The translations under genes were made by a program, and so were the position numbers. Shown here piece by piece: positions 6,701-7,180 of a DNA stretch of 7,180 bases (the stretch's first letter is position 1; each line of letters opens with the position of its first letter). The stretch covers positions 1-7,180 of the forward strand of contig JAAYFZ010000299.1 of assembly GCA_012727965.1 (NCBI GenBank), given 5' to 3'. A model generated the notes under the pieces. It was not told where the DNA came from and ran no database searches. It saw nothing but the letters and a program-made list of their open reading frames with translations. The stretch is from Clostridiaceae bacterium. Lineage in GTDB: Bacteria; Bacillota; Clostridia; Saccharofermentanales; UBA5734.

Positions 6701-7180
6701 TCATGAATCTAGGTGTCGTGGATGCCGATGTTGCTTTCGTCAATACCAAGAGCGATTCTGGTGAGACAAACGCCTATGTTGGCTTGATCGCAGGCTACCT
6801 TAGCAGTGACAGCTCGCCGGCAGCGAAGATATTGAACTCCTTCGCAACTGGTAATGCTTCTGCATCGACAAGTCTTAATTCCAGCGGTGTTCTCTGTTGC
6901 GCAGGCGGCCTTACCGGCTATGTCTATGGCGGCGAGATCAGAAATAGTTATGCTTCTGCTGCAGTTACGATCAGCGGTAGTTATTCCGCCAGTAGTTCTG
7001 GTTATGGCGGCGTGTTTGGACAATCCAGGAGCCGTTCAGGCGTTCCGAATGTATATGAAAATGCGGGCTGGAACAGCGACTTGACTGCTTATGGCGCGGC
7101 CGGAAAAAGCGATCCAGTTGCCGGACTAACTGGTAAGACGACATCTGCACTTAAGGCTTCAGGTCATCTGGTTGATCTCA
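3793..7180 (+). CDS. Secreted metallophosphoesterase fused to tandem Ig-like/GLUG-type modules (3' end missing)
   Basis: The frame is open for 1129 codons and leaves the window on the right. Residues 1-33 form a signal peptide (Lys/Arg up to 12, hydrophobic 13-29, probable cleavage after PTSA at 33). Residues about 47-330 are a calcineurin-like metallophosphoesterase with the whole metal-site set: Asp56 and His58 in SDLHLD, Asp89 in CGD, Asn139-His140 in GNHD, His209 in PAHFP and His244/His246 in GHNH. It should hydrolyse phosphate esters outside the cell; nucleotides or phosphodiesters are guesses. Two copies of a module then follow: an Ig-like domain (335-433, 751-850) with YQW and WYYC motifs, and a domain opening with WDG and GGGSG (439-744, from 854) that holds GLFG and GGLTG stretches of the GLUG type, likely beta-helical. 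These repeats probably serve as a stalk or adhesive part. Whether an LPXTG or other anchor follows is not visible. It starts 139 bp after a terminator and is probably transcribed alone. Confidence 0.9.
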   Translation, partial: MKFYCSNSKSKRLFSLLLTIVLVFSLISIPTSADTAYPIYNQYIDSDITRISVCSDLHLDEVAQNRGKFASYLTAVDTYDPQMLIFCGDPCTSGYNAPQTTDYGGIFSSRSFANVYDEIRAAVAHYVGADKPVVFVAGNHDYDVNPSPYPTYSGFDSYYGLVPTENFDIFLMGAHNNTNWSFSPAQMTALEEYLDSRADSDKLLLVPAHFPIDDAGGRGDATNAADLKSLLSAYDLPIVYMWGHNHSEADKPYSDMARILKEYPISYTTVNAGAINYRAPADTTAWRGLNLTVDLVNNQLNYTVIGNSSEGPFRVIGTHTQALPTSEPFENAQTPVIQTQPGNTTVTVGAPVSLSVVATVGRGALSYQWFVNTVNANSGGAIIPGAVAASYSPPTSALGQNWYYCEVTNTDDTATTNKTAVIASQTASVQVQATQQTGWDGAIASSYGGGSGSAADPWLINNAAQLARLAQETNAGTNYSGVYFRQTADIDLGGHAWTPVGGYISSSSDSNRVFAGTYDGGGKLVRGLHIDLTAEGSSSLPKTYGLFGYVSGTIMNVGVVDADVSFINTQTGSSNTNAYVGIIAGYLGNNSTPAAKILNSFATGSAYAQTAAGSSTTVLCCAGGLTGYVYSGEIRNSYASATVTNRGSFSSQYSGYGGVVGQIRSGETFANVSWNNELTTYGAASSSSAVTGLTGKTTATLKSTDYLADLNSAAADQTGWLEWMADTTTALNGGYPLHLRQVNVIVDAQVPVILTQPAARTVAPNGAASLSVVAAVDRGSLSYQWYSNSVDSNDGGFLIPGAIAATYSPPTDTLGQIWYYCIITNTDIEATGNQTAFDVSNAAGITVSEAPPVWDGSIASSYGGGSGTEASPWLITNAAELARLAQETNADVDFSGKFFRQTADIDLGELAWTPIGGYISSAATSSNRTFAGTYNGGGYLVRGLKIDILATGSTSLVKSYGLFGHVSGTIMNLGVVDADVAFVNTKSDSGETNAYVGLIAGYLSSDSSPAAKILNSFATGNASASTSLNSSGVLCCAGGLTGYVYGGEIRNSYASAAVTISGSYSASSSGYGGVFGQSRSRSGVPNVYENAGWNSDLTAYGAAGKSDPVAGLTGKTTSALKASGHLVDL
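4795..6042 (+). repeat. Composite module, copy 1 (Ig-like + WDG/GLUG-type domain)
   Basis: Runs from PVIQTQP (residue 335) to just before PVILTQP (751), 1248 bp or 416 codons. The Ig-like half has SYQW, IPGA, SYSPPT and WYYC (Cys405); it lacks the first cysteine of a classical Ig pair. The second half begins WDGAIASSYGGGSG at 439, with FRQTADIDLG, FAGTYDGGG, GLFG (545-548) and VLCCAGGLTGYV (Cys620-Cys621), ending in GGYPLHLR near 740. The two halves are repeated as one unit. Confidence 0.9.
6043..7180 (+). repeat. Composite module, copy 2 (cut by window end)
   Basis: Same order as copy 1, in the same frame: PVILTQP at residue 751, SYQW, IPGA, WYYC (Cys821), WDGSIASSYGGGSG from 854, FRQTADIDLG, FAGTYNGGG, GLFG and VLCCAGGLTGYV (Cys1035-Cys1036). 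The offset from copy 1 is 416 codons in the Ig part, 415 at WDG and at the CC pair, and 419 near the window edge, so only small insertions and deletions separate the copies. Many 10-20 residue blocks are identical, while loops such as the stretch before VLCC differ freely. The last 20 or so residues of the unit lie beyond the window. Confidence 0.9.

Noticed and set aside
5552..7084. Open frames on both strands within the repeat region
   Set aside because: They occur at matching places in both module copies as a side effect of the repeated composition of the real + strand frame.
1..7180. Defence system, CRISPR array, mobile element or RNA gene
   Set aside because: No short direct repeats with spacers, terminal inverted repeats, transposase motifs or tRNA/rRNA-like sequence were found; the only large repeat is the in-frame protein module.

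Overview
The window looks like a piece of chromosome from an anaerobic, low-to-moderate-GC Gram-positive bacterium, probably of the Clostridia. This is inferred from the C-terminus of a glycyl-radical (pyruvate formate-lyase-like) enzyme, from a lipoprotein with a Thr/Pro linker, from GGAGG-type ribosome binding sites with some GTG starts, and from a secreted protein built of Ig-like and GLUG-type modules of the kind common in gut Firmicutes. All supported genes lie on the + strand. I see no rRNA, tRNA, CRISPR array, insertion sequence or phage gene.

Layout. Positions 1-195 hold the last 64 codons of a glycyl-radical-enzyme-like protein whose radical loop is unusual. After a 120-bp gap with a possible promoter comes an FGGY carbohydrate kinase most like sedoheptulokinases (316-1779). 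Five bases after its stop is a lipoprotein with a C-terminal C39-like cysteine-peptidase domain (1785-3341). Its ribosome binding site lies in the last two sense codons of the kinase, so the two form a tight pair. Positions 3342-3792 hold no confident gene: a doubtful 62-codon ORF, a perfect 20-bp palindrome and a strong intrinsic terminator (3612-3653) that closes the upstream unit.

From 3793 to the window end runs a large secreted protein, cut off at its 3' end. It has a signal peptide, a complete calcineurin-like metallophosphoesterase domain, then two copies of a composite module of about 416 residues (Ig-like domain plus a GLUG-type domain opening with WDG). The tandem repeat is the largest structure in the window.

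Working together: the first part suggests anaerobic carbon metabolism (glycyl-radical enzyme, sugar kinase) next to an envelope-anchored peptidase-like lipoprotein. The part beyond the terminator is a separate unit for a probably extracellular phosphoesterase. No pathway linking all four genes can be shown from the sequence. The points most worth a second look are the altered glycyl-radical loop, the kinase-lipoprotein coupling, the 20-bp palindrome, and the phosphoesterase-repeat fusion with paired cysteines in each repeat.
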